A stretch of 64,000 nucleotides of DNA from Magnaporthiopsis rhizophila (lineage: Eukaryota; Ascomycota; Sordariomycetes; Magnaporthales; Magnaporthaceae), in assembly GCA_003049465.1 (NCBI GenBank), contig PYSS01000162.1:1-64000 (forward strand), in the 5' to 3' direction. Below are positions 54,601 through 64,000 of this stretch, piece by piece. Position 1 is the first letter of the stretch. Every line of letters starts with the position of its first letter. The position numbers and the translations under genes are program-made. Under the pieces are notes generated by a model. That model was not told the DNA's origin, searched no databases, and saw only the letters and a list, made by a program, of their open reading frames with translations.

Positions 54601-57370
54601 GCAGCGCATTGGAGTATCGAAGATCACGGTCTGTTCCAGGAACGTCGTGCCGGATCACCGAGGATGACATGGCAGAGGCTTCTGTCATGAGAGTAGCATC
54701 CAGCGGCTGCACCGTATTTCTGATATGGATCGGCCGGCTCCCGCCGTCTCTCATTGAGCGTCCGTAGCCCATGGCGCTCTCGGGTGTTGGTGAGCCCCGA
54801 GCGATTGGCGTCGTCGCCAGCTGGGGCGAGGGAGCGAGTTGCGCTTGTGGCTTTGTCGGTGTGCTGCGGGCGCTCATCGGGCCCCGCGCCCCTCCCTGTG
54901 TCAAGGACGAGGTCGATGCGGCAACATTTTCGGCCTGCACTGCCAGGGCAGCCTTGGGCGCTGCGATGCCAAACCCCCGTTGGCCGAGGCTGATCTGGCG
55001 CAGGAACTTGGGTGCCTTGCCGGCGGACGACCGGGAACTCACACTGGCGGTGTCAGAGGCAGGCTTCCGCAGCCCAGGCGCCGCAGGAGACAGCCTTTCC
55101 AGGCCCATCCGCAGGGTCATGCGGTGCGGTTGGTGGTGAGACCCAATCGAGACACGCCTTTCCGAGGTTGCCGAGACGCCAAGGTAGTTGTCATCCTCGG
55201 TTGCGTGCGCGCGGCGGCCACCGTCGTCGGCATCTCTCCCGCGCAGACCGCTGTGGCGTCTCGAGCTCGGCAGGTGGCACTTGGTCTCATCGTACTCCTG
55301 CAGGTGGCGCCAGACGCTCTTTTCGCCAGGCTTGGCGTGCTTGTCAGGAGCAAACTTTTGGAAGCCGTACACATGACCAAACAAGGCGTCGGAGACCCGC
55401 AGATTGGGTATGACGGTGACACCTTCGATGTCCACCCGTCGGAAGATGGAGGGAGGCAGCGGCTGGATGAGTTTTCTGGGAAAGGACGGGTCGGCGTGGA
55501 GGGGTGTCGTCTCAATCTCGTTGGTCTCCAGGACGCTCCTCATCTGGAGGTCGTACATTCTGCAGCGAATGGCAAACTCCTCCTGTGTGCTCCCGCCGTT
55601 GGTGTCGGCCGCCGACACGGAAATTCCCTGGAAGGACAGCGCCTCGTCCGAGGCACCCGTCCAGTACGACACGTGGAGCCATTGCGGGAGAGCAAAGCAC
55701 CACTCGTCGTTGGTGGGTGCGTGCGAGAGTGGCAGCGGCTCTCCGCGATGCGACGCACCCATAGTTTTGGACGGAGAAAACGAGCTCGTTGCGCTCGAGT
55801 AGCTCCCTATCGGAATGTGGTGGCACTTTGGCGTGCTTCCCTCGTTGAACACGGTCTTGGCCTTGGACGACGGCCGCCGCCGCTCCTCGTACTGGGGATT
55901 CCGGTAGCGGAACAGAGGCACCGAATGCAAGGGCATCTTGGGGACACAGATCAGGTCAATTCCGATGCCGTTGCCAACCAGGGCCTCCGTCGTGCGGCGC
56001 AGTGCCTCGTACTCGACGTCAAAGACACCGGAACCGGGGCTGATGACGACCACGGATATGCCGGTCCGCATCAGGTCTCGGTCGATGTAGTCGTGAGCGT
56101 AGACAGAGGAGGCCAGGTTTATGGCCTCGAGGAAGTTGCCGTGTGTCGCGAGCGAGGACTCGGCCTTGATCTGGCTCGGCAGCGGCCTCGAGGACGTGTC
56201 GTCGGGTGATGTCGCGACGGGCTCCATAGCCTGGTGGTGATACAGACTGATGTCACGCCGGAAGAGGCCGAACTCGCGCTTGAGCTGGTACAGGATGCTG
56301 GTCCACTCGGCGCTCGTCTTTTCGCTGACAACAACGCGATAAAAATCCTTGTAGGGACGCTTGCTACCTGATGGCTGGATGCCGCTGTAGTAGGGGTCAT
56401 TCGGGGTGGTCTCCTCAAACTCGGTCGTCAGGCCGGTGTCGTATTCAACCCTGGCGAAGAGCACGATGCTGACCAGGTGCCTCAGCTTCAAGCCCGCCCA
56501 CTTCTTAAAAAGAGCCGGAAGGAAGCCGTTGACGACCTTGTTGAACATGATTTCGCCGGAGCCGTCCGAGTCGAAGTCCCACATCTCGCGGGCCATCTGG
56601 ATGAAGATGATGTATCGCGCCGATTCGCTGCGGTAGATGGGCCGCGTGTTGCGACCGAAGAAGGCGGACTGGACCTTGCGGCCCTCGACAAAGACGGCCG
56701 TGACCTGAGCCTTGACGGCACCGAGGAAGAAGATCACCTGGCCCTGATACACGGTCCTCTCGGACAGCTCGCCCACCGTCATGCGCCACATGTCGGACCT
56801 GGAGAGATACTGGTCCCTGAACGACAGCTCGACGTGGGAGGCTTCAACGGCGGGGTTGTTGGAGTCCTCTAGGGTCAGACACACGTGGCCCCCCTTTTTC
56901 ATGCCAAAGGCCTCGGCGATGTGCTTGGCAACGTATAGCTCCACGCTGGGGTAGCGCGTCTTGAGGTCCTTGGACATGTCCTTGGCGATGAATAGGTAGC
57001 GTCTGCCGGCGCCGGCGCCGGCACCGCTGTGGGCAGCATCGGAGGCCGAGCGGTCGTCCGCATCGAGGTCCTGGTGAGGCAGCTTCCGCAGGCTGGTGTG
57101 GCCGGGCTTCTCAGGCGGCACGTCGATGGCGATGAGGCAGCCGGGCTTGAAGGCATCGCCAAGGAGGTCGAGGTTGACCAGGACCTCGTCGCGAGAGAAG
57201 GACTCGTTGACGGTCACGGTGCAGCGGTGCTCCGTGCGCGCCTTCCGAGAGCCGTGGCCGGACCGCATGGTTGAACCCGAGACCGAGGCCACGTCCGGGG
57301 TGCCGGCCCTCGCCCTGCTGGCCTGGCTGGGGAACGAGGTGGGTGGGTTTCCGCGCACATTCCGATACAT
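51662..57370 (-). CDS. IML1: Iml1 (DEPDC5 homologue), SEACIT/GATOR1 subunit
   Basis: Intronless gene of 1902 residues from the ATG at 57370; the frame is open further upstream only through a GTG. Iml1 with Npr2 and Npr3 is the GTPase-activating complex that turns off TORC1 at the vacuole when amino acids are low. The N-terminal block VTVNESFSRDEVLVNLDLL..GCLIAID (about 50-80), LKLRHLVSIVLFARVEY..(about 300), the IML1 core VVVISPGSGVFDVEYEALRRTTEALVGNGIGIDLICVPK near 430, and the DEP domain (LRLHYNCFIGSDMIDWLLDNF near 1327) are all visible, with the RIDWMNVTAKLIEDAVEGWAREA block after it. A (KD)n repeat (53270-53215) sits at the end of the DEP domain, and poly-Gln tracts occur near 1685 and 1745. 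Confidence 0.95.
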   Translation of the reverse strand: MYRNVRGNPPTSFPSQASRARAGTPDVASVSGSTMRSGHGSRKARTEHRCTVTVNESFSRDEVLVNLDLLGDAFKPGCLIAIDVPPEKPGHTSLRKLPHQDLDADDRSASDAAHSGAGAGAGRRYLFIAKDMSKDLKTRYPSVELYVAKHIAEAFGMKKGGHVCLTLEDSNNPAVEASHVELSFRDQYLSRSDMWRMTVGELSERTVYQGQVIFFLGAVKAQVTAVFVEGRKVQSAFFGRNTRPIYRSESARYIIFIQMAREMWDFDSDGSGEIMFNKVVNGFLPALFKKWAGLKLRHLVSIVLFARVEYDTGLTTEFEETTPNDPYYSGIQPSGSKRPYKDFYRVVVSEKTSAEWTSILYQLKREFGLFRRDISLYHHQAMEPVATSPDDTSSRPLPSQIKAESSLATHGNFLEAINLASSVYAHDYIDRDLMRTGISVVVISPGSGVFDVEYEALRRTTEALVGNGIGIDLICVPKMPLHSVPLFRYRNPQYEERRRPSSKAKTVFNEGSTPKCHHIPIGSYSSATSSFSPSKTMGASHRGEPLPLSHAPTNDEWCFALPQWLHVSYWTGASDEALSFQGISVSAADTNGGSTQEEFAIRCRMYDLQMRSVLETNEIETTPLHADPSFPRKLIQPLPPSIFRRVDIEGVTVIPNLRVSDALFGHVYGFQKFAPDKHAKPGEKSVWRHLQEYDETKCHLPSSRRHSGLRGRDADDGGRRAHATEDDNYLGVSATSERRVSIGSHHQPHRMTLRMGLERLSPAAPGLRKPASDTASVSSRSSAGKAPKFLRQISLGQRGFGIAAPKAALAVQAENVAASTSSLTQGGARGPMSARSTPTKPQAQLAPSPQLATTPIARGSPTPESAMGYGRSMRDGGSRPIHIRNTVQPLDATLMTEASAMSSSVIRHDVPGTDRDLRYSNALRAEDAQKVGISKLRAGEIPEMPTTLSPTTAMSPWLTILNPSNPDVNKIDDASLYSRWQHVFPRPSEMKVMKWKSLCTPAAVPLTTEYFPTKAQFDSEYQRQPYNVSQELDDELTEEPRSREEFLKELVSLRFSQGFQVVVGQAVAKAFGQKQMKVANILSRDHATEDGTSIFMSVGNTIHQLSCVNGTEVEINIFTRKPAHIRPSENEQAHVYTPAVRTILDPTYETANIDIVSPKQERNWNYIDSYLAGHELEMSDMFRFWRARFVLIPMTSRMASAVPASGDSEEEIRIEGIRRLGQLWLKHRYIPPAERRFQNLGPRGRKDVNPLDVVYKTEDPSVVIAAELETLPLLEGLDAGHRRPQLITNKDRFRKSNPNLAALAEAIQQPVEQGGVRMQNRRWHLRLHYNCFIGSDMIDWLLDNFEDLESRQEAEALGNMLMVSDQDKPKEKDKDKDKDKDKDKEPRKESGIFVHVEKRHRFRDGQYFYQISSDYARPQPPAWFNPRWRDTSVPSTPMSEQLPRDVAWQGSSRPTSIHEETSPTSGATTPTQFMHGKKPRVVLSKVMKYDVDQRKRSYRPERIDLHYDRLHNPDNCYHLRIDWMNVTAKLIEDAVEGWAREATAYGLRLVEVPIAEARSISEVNPFRRPYRIELAAQPPDKQPTTYYDPNSFGPQAQPGRLVYQKAILRKFDFVLDMESASSFPSNVDVLYSWGKPDYRYTQYIHRSGMLLAQITDEGNFLVLANRLYSNRAQAARDREMRKEEDQQQQQQQQKQKRQQPQKHQDQQDGYAAEYRPLATDLTPAASPMIRATTVTSPTTAGQQQQQQQGGEVAGLNRIIATTNNTTIPGNNSTKTAASSAAGAASSEPERIKDDLERFCHDAASLTAFYQEVLDKAPPPQPSSSTLAASVVSAIGSGAGPAVEVPDSHIPPFGGLPPGVLAAAGVSELGASLASPRMPSPAALSASQLLRRGSVQEVFAAFK
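53215..53275 (-). repeat. Lys-Asp codon repeat inside IML1
   Basis: About seven tandem AAG/AAA-GAC/GAT units encode a KEKDKDKD.. run between the DEP-domain core and the next conserved strand. Together with the two glutamine tracts at about 52290-52320 and 52125-52145, it is one of three low-complexity insertions in this gene. Confidence 0.85.
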
Positions 57371-58986
57371 GGAGTCTTGAGGGATCCAATCAGTGCCTTG
57401 CCCTCCCTGCAGAGTTCCGTCGCGCCAGGCTTCAGTCGTCGCGGTGTTATGGCGGGCCTGGGTCACGTTGGCGCGATGGCTGGGCAGACCCCAATTGTTT
57501 GTGTACGTCAGGCTAATTTACACGGTATTGATACGGTGTTGAGGATTGTCAATGTTGTGCATTCACCAAGCGTCAGCCCGTCTAGGACACCGTGCGCCAC
57601 GGTTGCTCGAGGCATTGGGTTGCGCGCTACAACTGCAACCCAAAATCCATCGCTCACCTTTATCCCACTTGCTTCGCTTCGGCCGTAAAAAGCAGCGGCT
57701 CGCGAAACCTTTTGACTGCCGCAAATAGGCGGAAGGATCCTGGGATTTTTTCCTTGTACCAGGGCATGGTGACTTGCTATTCGCAAACGGGGAGAATAAG
57801 ACACACCACCTCACACCCTCTTCCGTTTTTCGTGCTCTGCTGCACGGATCGTAACCCCTCTCGGATTGCTTCAAAAGGCAGGTAGACGTGCCCATAGAGG
57901 GTGCATCCCCACACGCCTACACGCCTGCGGCACGCCTGCTGTGCTTCACCAGCTTTTGTTCCGACATCCAACCTCCTATCCCATGCGGCCACCCTATGTT
58001 TTTGACCGGGCATCCAGAGCATGCAGCCACCCTAACCTTACCTTCCCGACATCATTATTGACCAAAGGCCATGCACGGCATGGCACATGGCGACATGGAA
58101 AGGTTCAATGCGGACGCCACTAACGCACCTGCGAGGTTTTATGCACATGGATTTGGCGAGGAGCAGTCGCCGTTTCCCACCTCGAGATTGACGCGAACTA
58201 GACCAGAGGCCGGGCCAATGTTTGACCTGGCTTCGTTCTCGATTCCAAAAAACACCGCCCACCTAGACCACGGTGCACCCGATGGCGCACTAGGTCTACT
58301 AAACGGCCTACGCCGCCCAAGGCCTGGGCGCCTGCCTGCAGCTCGGAGCCTGTTTGTCACTGCCGTGATGCAACCAGGTCAGCTAAACGGGAAGGGCAGG
58401 GCCCTGTTCCAAGGCGAGAGCTACCAACCCACTTCCTACGGAACCAGGCCAGACTCTCTCTCCGTCCTGCCCTATGTCGGAACCCGTGGCCAGAACCTTG
58501 TTGGTCATGTTTGGCACGCTTCAGCATGGCCGACGCTCCTGCCGTCAAGAGTACATGACCTACCTTAGACCTAGATATGGTTGTGAAACCACATCTCTTT
58601 TCCGCGCATGCTTTATCCCAGGGGTGCCTGCCTCCCTACCTTGTGACGTGCCCGTGGATCACCATAGCAAAATAGGACACTGGGATCTACCGAGTGGCTC
58701 AACGCACCCTGCCTCTTTGGCGCAGCGGCTGGCCTAATATCACACTATTCCGCAACGGCCTCACTGGATTCCGGACGAATTCCCAACTCAAGGTTCAAAA
58801 AAAACTCCGGTCTGCCAACTAAAAGTAAGATACCTACCCCCCGTACCTACCTACCCGTAGTCATCCACCTATGTTGGCAATTCATCCCATCCTACAAAAG
58901 CAACGTATTCTGACTCTCCCACCATCAGCCCTAGCATAAGGCTGCAACACTCGGCCCGCCCACTAGATCCGACCCAGATCTTGACG
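57371..58986. other. Divergent promoter region, no supported gene
   Basis: About 1.6 kb between IML1 (-) and the zinc transporter (+). Contains a gatacctacc..cctacctaccc cluster at 58829-58860. A 165-codon frame (58071-58568) has no recognisable product. Confidence 0.5.
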
Positions 58987-60711
58987 ATGGCGTTAAGCAT
59001 TAGCCGAAAGCAGAGGCTGACCGCCGCGGTCATCATATCATCTATTTTCTTTGTGGTCGAGCTGCTCGGTAGGCGGATCCATCGCTGAGATTTCCCAAAC
59101 CTGGAGCTTGAATGGGCGTGCTAATCAAGCATCCCGCCCCCGCCACCATACAGTCGCCTTCGAGACGAGATCGCTGGCCCTCTTGGCTGACTCTTTTCAT
59201 TATGTACGGAAGCATCCCCGGATCTTTACAACGGGCTATCTGGGTACATCCCTGCTACCTATACTAACTATGCGCAAAGATCAACGACATCATTGGCTTC
59301 GTCGTTGCTTTATCGGCTATTCATGTTCGTCTCGTCCGTTCCGTTGCAGCTTACGGCATAACTTTTCAGAACTGACGCTTTCAGAAGCTATCCGAGCGAA
59401 CACGAGTCCCTCGGAGATTATCTTTCGGCTGGCAGCGAGCCTCACTACTCGGCGCCTTCTTCAATGGCGTGTTCCTCTTGGCTCTCGGCCTCAGCACCTT
59501 CTTGCAGTCTATCGAACGCTTCGTTTCATTGCAGAGTATGTCCTCCCAAACAACCTTTGCTCCCTCCTCTTTGCTTATTTGTTTTACTTTTTTTTATAAA
59601 AAAATACTTTGCTGAGAAAGTATGACACACAGCTGTCCAAAACGCCGAACATGTGTTTATCATGGGATGTGTCGGCCTCGGCCTCAATATACTCTGTGTT
59701 TTGGTTTTGCATGGTGAGAGTGACCCCAGCTGCAGTACACTCGTTCCGTATGATGTTGACATGGAGGCGAAGAGTCTCACCGCCACGACGTCAATGGCAA
59801 CCGTGCCCATAGCGAAGACGACGCAGAGGCGATGGGCTCGGGCCAAACGAGGCGTGTAAGACAACCTCCCTTGCCGCCGCATCTTTATTGGACAATCTCC
59901 GCCCTAAAATAAGCTAACCGAGATGTATGCTCACTTGGTCAGTTGACGAACGACGGCGTTTGTACCCCTTTGACGATACGCTCGGAAGCCGCGCCACATG
60001 CCAACCACCGTCACAATCTGGCGAGCGCCAGCCCCCAGCCCGCAGGCCGCGACCTGGGGATGCTGGGTGTCATGCTGCATGTCGCCGGCGACGCGCTGAA
60101 CAACTTGGGAGTCACCGTGGCCGCCTTGGTGATCTGGAAGACGGAGTCTCCAGCCAGATACTACGCCGACCCTAGCGTCGGCATGTTCATTGCTGTCGTG
60201 ATACTCGTCACTGCAGTTCCTCTGGTGCGCAAGAGTGGCGAGATTCTCCTGCAAAGCGCCCCTCCCGACGTGAATCTAGACGACGTGGTACACGACCTCG
60301 AAAAGGTTCGTATAGCTGGCCCGCCTTTGACTGCCACTCCGGCCTCTAATTCGCTGGCTGATGCAGATCCCGGGAGTCCAATCGGTTCATGAGCTTCGTA
60401 TCTGGCGGCTGGACCAGAGGGAGACGGTTGCCTCCCTCCACCTTTCCGTCGAGGATGAAGCCCTCTGCATGTTTATGGAGAAGGCCAAGACGGCCAGCGA
60501 GTGCCTGCATGCATACGGCATCCACACCTCGACAATACAGCCCGAGGTGCTACCATGTATGGCGACAGAGCTCCCAGCGCCCTCAGGATCCGGGACCTCA
60601 GGCAGTTCGTCGATCTTGGCTGGGTCGACCGGCCACGAGAGGGTCCGGAATGCCTGCCAGCTGCAGTGTAGGGGATGTCAGCTCGGTCCCGGCTCCGTGT
60701 GCTGCAGGTAG
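58987..60711 (+). CDS. Cation diffusion facilitator (Zrc1/Cot1-like zinc transporter)
   Basis: Exons, partly inferred: 58987-59068, 59154-59203, 59280-59324, 59385-59535, 59633-59853, 59943-60305, 60367-60711 (418 residues, in phase throughout). CDF proteins export zinc from the cytosol into the vacuole or ER in exchange for protons. Transmembrane helices are visible, with the two metal-site HxxxD motifs: ADSFHYIND in helix 2 and HVAGD in helix 5. SFGWQRASLLGAFFNGVFLLAL and ARYYADPSVGMFIAVVILVTAVPLVRKSG are typical of the family, and the cytosolic domain reads IPGVQSVHELRIWRL. The loop between helices 4 and 5 is not strongly His-rich (one HANHRHN). The exon 5/6 junction is the weakest: a GTGTAAG donor and TCAG acceptor fit the phase, but other choices exist. 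The protein ends in a Cys-rich tail (CQLQCRGC..CC). Confidence 0.82.
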
Positions 60712-63424
60712 GAACACACTGGCACAGGACAAAGGAGGCATTCCGCCGCCTTCTCCTCCTCCTCCTCCTCCACGGGGACCGAGGAGCCTCTCCTCGGGCA
60801 TAGCCACCAATAGCACGCTCCCGATTAGCAGACCAGCATGGCAGGTCGGCACTTGGCATGGCTCTGCGGATATCGAGCTGCCCAGTCCTGGATACTCAGA
60901 CGCAGCCGGACATGATGCGCCTTCCTTAATATCTGACCGCCTCCCGGATGACCAAAACTGGTTCTCGGGTTTGGAGGAGATCCCGGGGGCAAAGCGTGCT
61001 TCGAGTCAATGGACAGGATCATGGAGGGCATAACAAACTACCATTAAGGCGGGTAGGATTATTCCCCATATGTGTACCGTATTAGAAGCTATAAAGACGT
61101 GGGCAGCATCCTCTAGACCGAAGCTGTCGTGCTATTCTTGCTGTCGTCGGTGGCTTATATCATGTAGTCAGCACATCCACCGGTGCAGCCTCGTGATCAC
61201 ACACACGCACGGCACATATCTCATCGGAAGGAAAGTAAGCCTTCAATTGCCGAAAGTGCACGAACACCAGCCAGTTCAGAGACGTGAGACGTGTTCTATG
61301 ATCCTGTTGTGCTGGGACGCCGTGTCTCTGCTACGCGAAGAGCCAAGTCACCAAGCTCTCTGTGGGCCGCCAGGAAGACACAACCCGAAGCACCCGGACC
61401 CCATACCGGCCCCAGGCGCCCGAAGATCAGCGGACAGCCTCGGCGCGGAGTCGCCGCCGCACGGCATAGGCAAACGGCAAGCGAACGCATTATTTTCATT
61501 GCCCAGCAGAAAAAAGGGGAGGTGTGGGGTGCAGACAAGGCTACACGGCATCAAATATGTGCAATGGTTGGACAGAAGCACCAAGGGCCTAGACGTGCAT
61601 TCGCTACAGGGTCTCACATATTTTTTTTACTCTCACGAAGGAATGACCAGAGCCATTGATGCCAAGCCAGCTATACTAAATTTCGGACGCACTGAGGGCA
61701 AGGCTCTAGCGCTGGACGCCCGCTGCTGGAAAACGCAGCATAAAACGGAAGCCAGACGTCGGGTCTTATTTGTCCTTCTTAACCTCTCGCACGTATGTGC
61801 CGCAAGGGTCGCCCCTTTCGCCCTTTATACATAGATACGGAACAAAGACGAGATGGAAACTATTCGCGCATCATGAGACTAGACGAGAAGCGCTTTTTTT
61901 TTTTTTTTTGCAACATACCACGTATAGTTGCATCCAATCTCGACTGGCGATCTGGCCTCATACGTCCGATACCCTTCGTCTGACCAGGAATTGTGATTCA
62001 AACGGTCGCTGCCGGCGCTGTTGCCCTCACATCGGACTCGTATACTCGGGTAGCTTTAGCCTTCTTCCATTGCCGACACCACCATCCGACCTATAGCCGC
62101 GCGGGGCCGTTGATACCCCATTTTGGCTGGGGGATACATCACAACCCAACCCCTCTCGCCGTCGAGGTTAGCCATTGTTAGATAGTCTGATGAATGATTC
62201 CTACTCAGGCAAATGCAGATGTGCGCAGCGCAAACTCTGTCTTGGCGCTTGAAGTCTTAAACTTCCGTCTTCTGCACCAGGCCTGCGGACACACGTGAAA
62301 GCTGAACCCGCTGTCCCTAGCGAATAAAAGAGTGTAGCTGGGAGGAGGTTACATGTGGTCAAACAAGACTGAGAATTCGAGACGGTCGACGAGATACTGT
62401 GCTACGCGCAACCCTCGTGTGGCGGATGCCGACCGAAATGGACGACTGGCTCCCTGCCTCGCTGGACATCCTGCTAGTGCCAAGGCATCCCTCCCTCCAT
62501 CTCTTTCTCTCTCCATCTATGCCGCGTCGAAATCCCGTCTTCAGACTACCTAGGTACCTTCCTATTTCATCAGCCTGACTACCCCGCGGCCACTACCACC
62601 GGCCGAAGACACACTTGAAAACAAATCAAGGAGTATATCGCCAGAAGGGATGAGCCCTGGCCACATCGAGATCAGCCACCTATATGCTGGATGTCCCCAA
62701 CAGCCCGTGGCAGTTTAATAAATGGTGGAAAAGGCTGAATCGATTCATGCTATCTTAAGCGCACTCCTCGCTGGCTTTCTCCTTGCTCAGATGGCGTGGT
62801 GGCTGGTCTATATAACGAAGGAGAGGGACGGGAGTGACTGGTCTGAGAGAGTACCTATGTGGTAGACGCCAAGACAGACAGAAGTTGCACCCGATTCGAC
62901 AAAAGACAGAGCTCAGAGCCAGGAGGGCGAGATAGCCAGCAAAGCAGCTGCCCCGCCCGGCTAGGAAAAGGGGAGCCCGTTGCTTCACGCAGACTCCCGA
63001 TCGATCCTCCTACCACACTAGCGCAGTTTCCATCATCATCAGAATCACCTAGCGCTCATCTTCGATCGCGGGAGCCTTAGGTTGGTGTCAGTTTGGGTGG
63101 GTGGCACGACACTTCACTTCCGGTACGCTGCTGCCACTTGTTGTGATCTCTACTTCCCCCAGAACACCAACGACGGGACGCAGAGTGCCAAGAATGACAA
63201 GTGGGCTAACCGTCATAGACCGGATCATCGACGGGCTTGAGGTCGGGGCAGGCACCCGCCCGCCACCGGCTATACCTCCCCAAGGTACCTACCGTCAGTT
63301 GTCTTGCAGGAGGAAGGCACGGCCTCGGGTGACCTCAGCTGGACACCACCTCGCGTTACTGCTCCTTCTCGCCGCACACAGCCGTGCTCCCGGGCGCTCC
63401 TTCCACCAGAAACGGGCAGGTGCG
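60712..63424. other. Long intergenic region, no supported gene
   Basis: About 2.7 kb. A (tcc)n array lies at about 60751-60771. T-runs occur at 61621-61629 and 61894-61910. Two tacctaggta-type motifs are at 62546-62558 and 63285-63294. The last 300 bp are probably aquaporin promoter or leader. Confidence 0.5.
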
Positions 63425-64000
63425 ATGGCTGAGTACGTCTGTACGCCGGAGGCTGCTGGCCAGTCCCCCACAAAGACGGCAGGCAGGACCGACGATCCCA
63501 ATGGTATTTCTTCCCTGGTGTCGGCCGAGCTCAAGGATTTCCAACTGTCGACAGCCACCACCGCTCGACGCGCGTCCCTTGAGAGAACCGACACCCAACA
63601 AAGCCAGTCCCAGTCATCGCGAGCATACCTCTCGACGTCCCATTCCACTACGAAGGCTGTCGACACCAGAGCGCCGCCGCATTTCTTCCACGACAGGTCG
63701 TACCAGAACCCAGAGCTGTTCCATCACTACCATAACCACCGCCAGTCCGTTGAAATGGCTGGGCCGTCGGTCGCCATCCGCAACCATGGCGTTGCTGCCC
63801 TCGCCGAGTTTGTCGGCACCTTCATGTTCCTCTTGTTTGGCTTCGCCGGTGCTCAGATCGCCAACGCCTCGCCTGTCCGTGCCGATGACACTACCGCCCC
63901 CAATGTCGCCGTCCTGATCTACATCTCGTTCATCTTCGGCATGTCCCTCATGGTCAACGTCTTTGCCTTTTACCGCATCTCAGGAGGACAGTTCAACCCG
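63425..64000 (+). CDS. Aquaporin (MIP family), 5' part, cut by window end
   Basis: An open frame from ATG at 63425 runs to the right edge (192 residues so far). The first 115 residues are polar, Ser/Thr/His-rich and cytosolic, as in long N-terminal fungal aquaporins. The first transmembrane helix is ALAEFVGTFMFLLFGFAGAQIA, the second VLIYISFIFGMSLMVNVFAF, and loop B starts SGGQFNP, the beginning of the first NPA-type pore motif; the last residue of that motif is beyond the edge. The AEF.GT motif is diagnostic for the MIP family. Water versus glycerol selectivity cannot be judged without the second half. A shorter start (MAGPSVAIRNHG, about 63755) is also possible. Confidence 0.88.
   Translation, partial: MAEYVCTPEAAGQSPTKTAGRTDDPNGISSLVSAELKDFQLSTATTARRASLERTDTQQSQSQSSRAYLSTSHSTTKAVDTRAPPHFFHDRSYQNPELFHHYHNHRQSVEMAGPSVAIRNHGVAALAEFVGTFMFLLFGFAGAQIANASPVRADDTTAPNVAVLIYISFIFGMSLMVNVFAFYRISGGQFNP

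Noticed and set aside
54839..56209. 456-codon plus-strand open frame
   Set aside because: Antisense to IML1; Arg/Gly/Leu-rich shadow translation without motifs.
60389..61033. Alternative frame extending past the zinc transporter stop (Pro-rich tail)
   Set aside because: It is out of frame with the conserved CDF domain and I found no phase-consistent intron; the exon 7 frame ends in a Cys-rich tail like other family members.

Overview
This 64 kb window is nuclear DNA from a filamentous ascomycete (Pezizomycotina, most likely a sordariomycete). Three things point there. Protein genes are broken by short GT..AG introns of about 70-150 nt with CTNAC-like branch sites. Coding DNA is GC-rich and intergenic DNA is CT/AG-rich with homopolymer runs. 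The gene complement is fungal: Sec62, End3, Spo7-like, Iml1, Ddi1, Rrp8, membrane phytase and CDF zinc transporter. There is no operon structure. Exon boundaries were inferred by eye and accepted only when splice signals, reading phase and family resemblance agreed; for most genes the summed exon length is a multiple of three.

Layout, left to right: an unknown small gene, possibly cut by the left edge (-); a single-pass membrane protein (-); a membrane-anchored histidine acid phosphatase (-); a repeat-rich non-coding block near 6.1-6.5 kb; a conserved fungal hypothetical (-); SEC62 (+); a GNAT acetyltransferase (-); a long gene-poor stretch (14.3-18.2 kb); a ten-exon phospholipase D (+); a transmembrane Eps1-like protein disulfide isomerase (-) divergent from tyrosyl-DNA phosphodiesterase TDP1 (+); acyl-CoA-binding protein (-); an assembly gap in a poly-C tract (29.3 kb); an AIF/AMID-type FAD oxidoreductase (+); END3 (-); a disordered nuclear-type hypothetical with an in-frame TAG (-); a diverged direct repeat (38.7-39.0 kb); a dual-specificity-like phosphatase (-); a Spo7-like phosphatase regulator (-); a CGI-58/Cld1-type alpha/beta hydrolase (+); DDI1 (+) convergent with RRP8 (-); a candidate RNA polymerase III transcript (-, 51.2-51.4 kb); IML1 (-); a CDF zinc transporter (+); and the 5' part of an aquaporin (+) cut by the right edge.

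Most genes are housekeeping: ER translocation and folding (Sec62, Eps1-like), lipid metabolism (PLD, Spo7-like, Cld1-like hydrolase, ACBP), endocytosis (End3), TORC1 nutrient signalling (Iml1), DNA and protein quality control (Tdp1, Ddi1), rRNA modification (Rrp8), and phosphate, zinc and water handling. I see no secondary-metabolite cluster, no CRISPR and no intact transposon. I found no clear new multi-gene system. The observations most worth a second look are the Pol III-like structured RNA, the gene interrupted by an in-frame TAG, the initiator codon of DDI1 that appears split by an intron, the transmembrane phytase, and the low-complexity expansions in otherwise conserved proteins.
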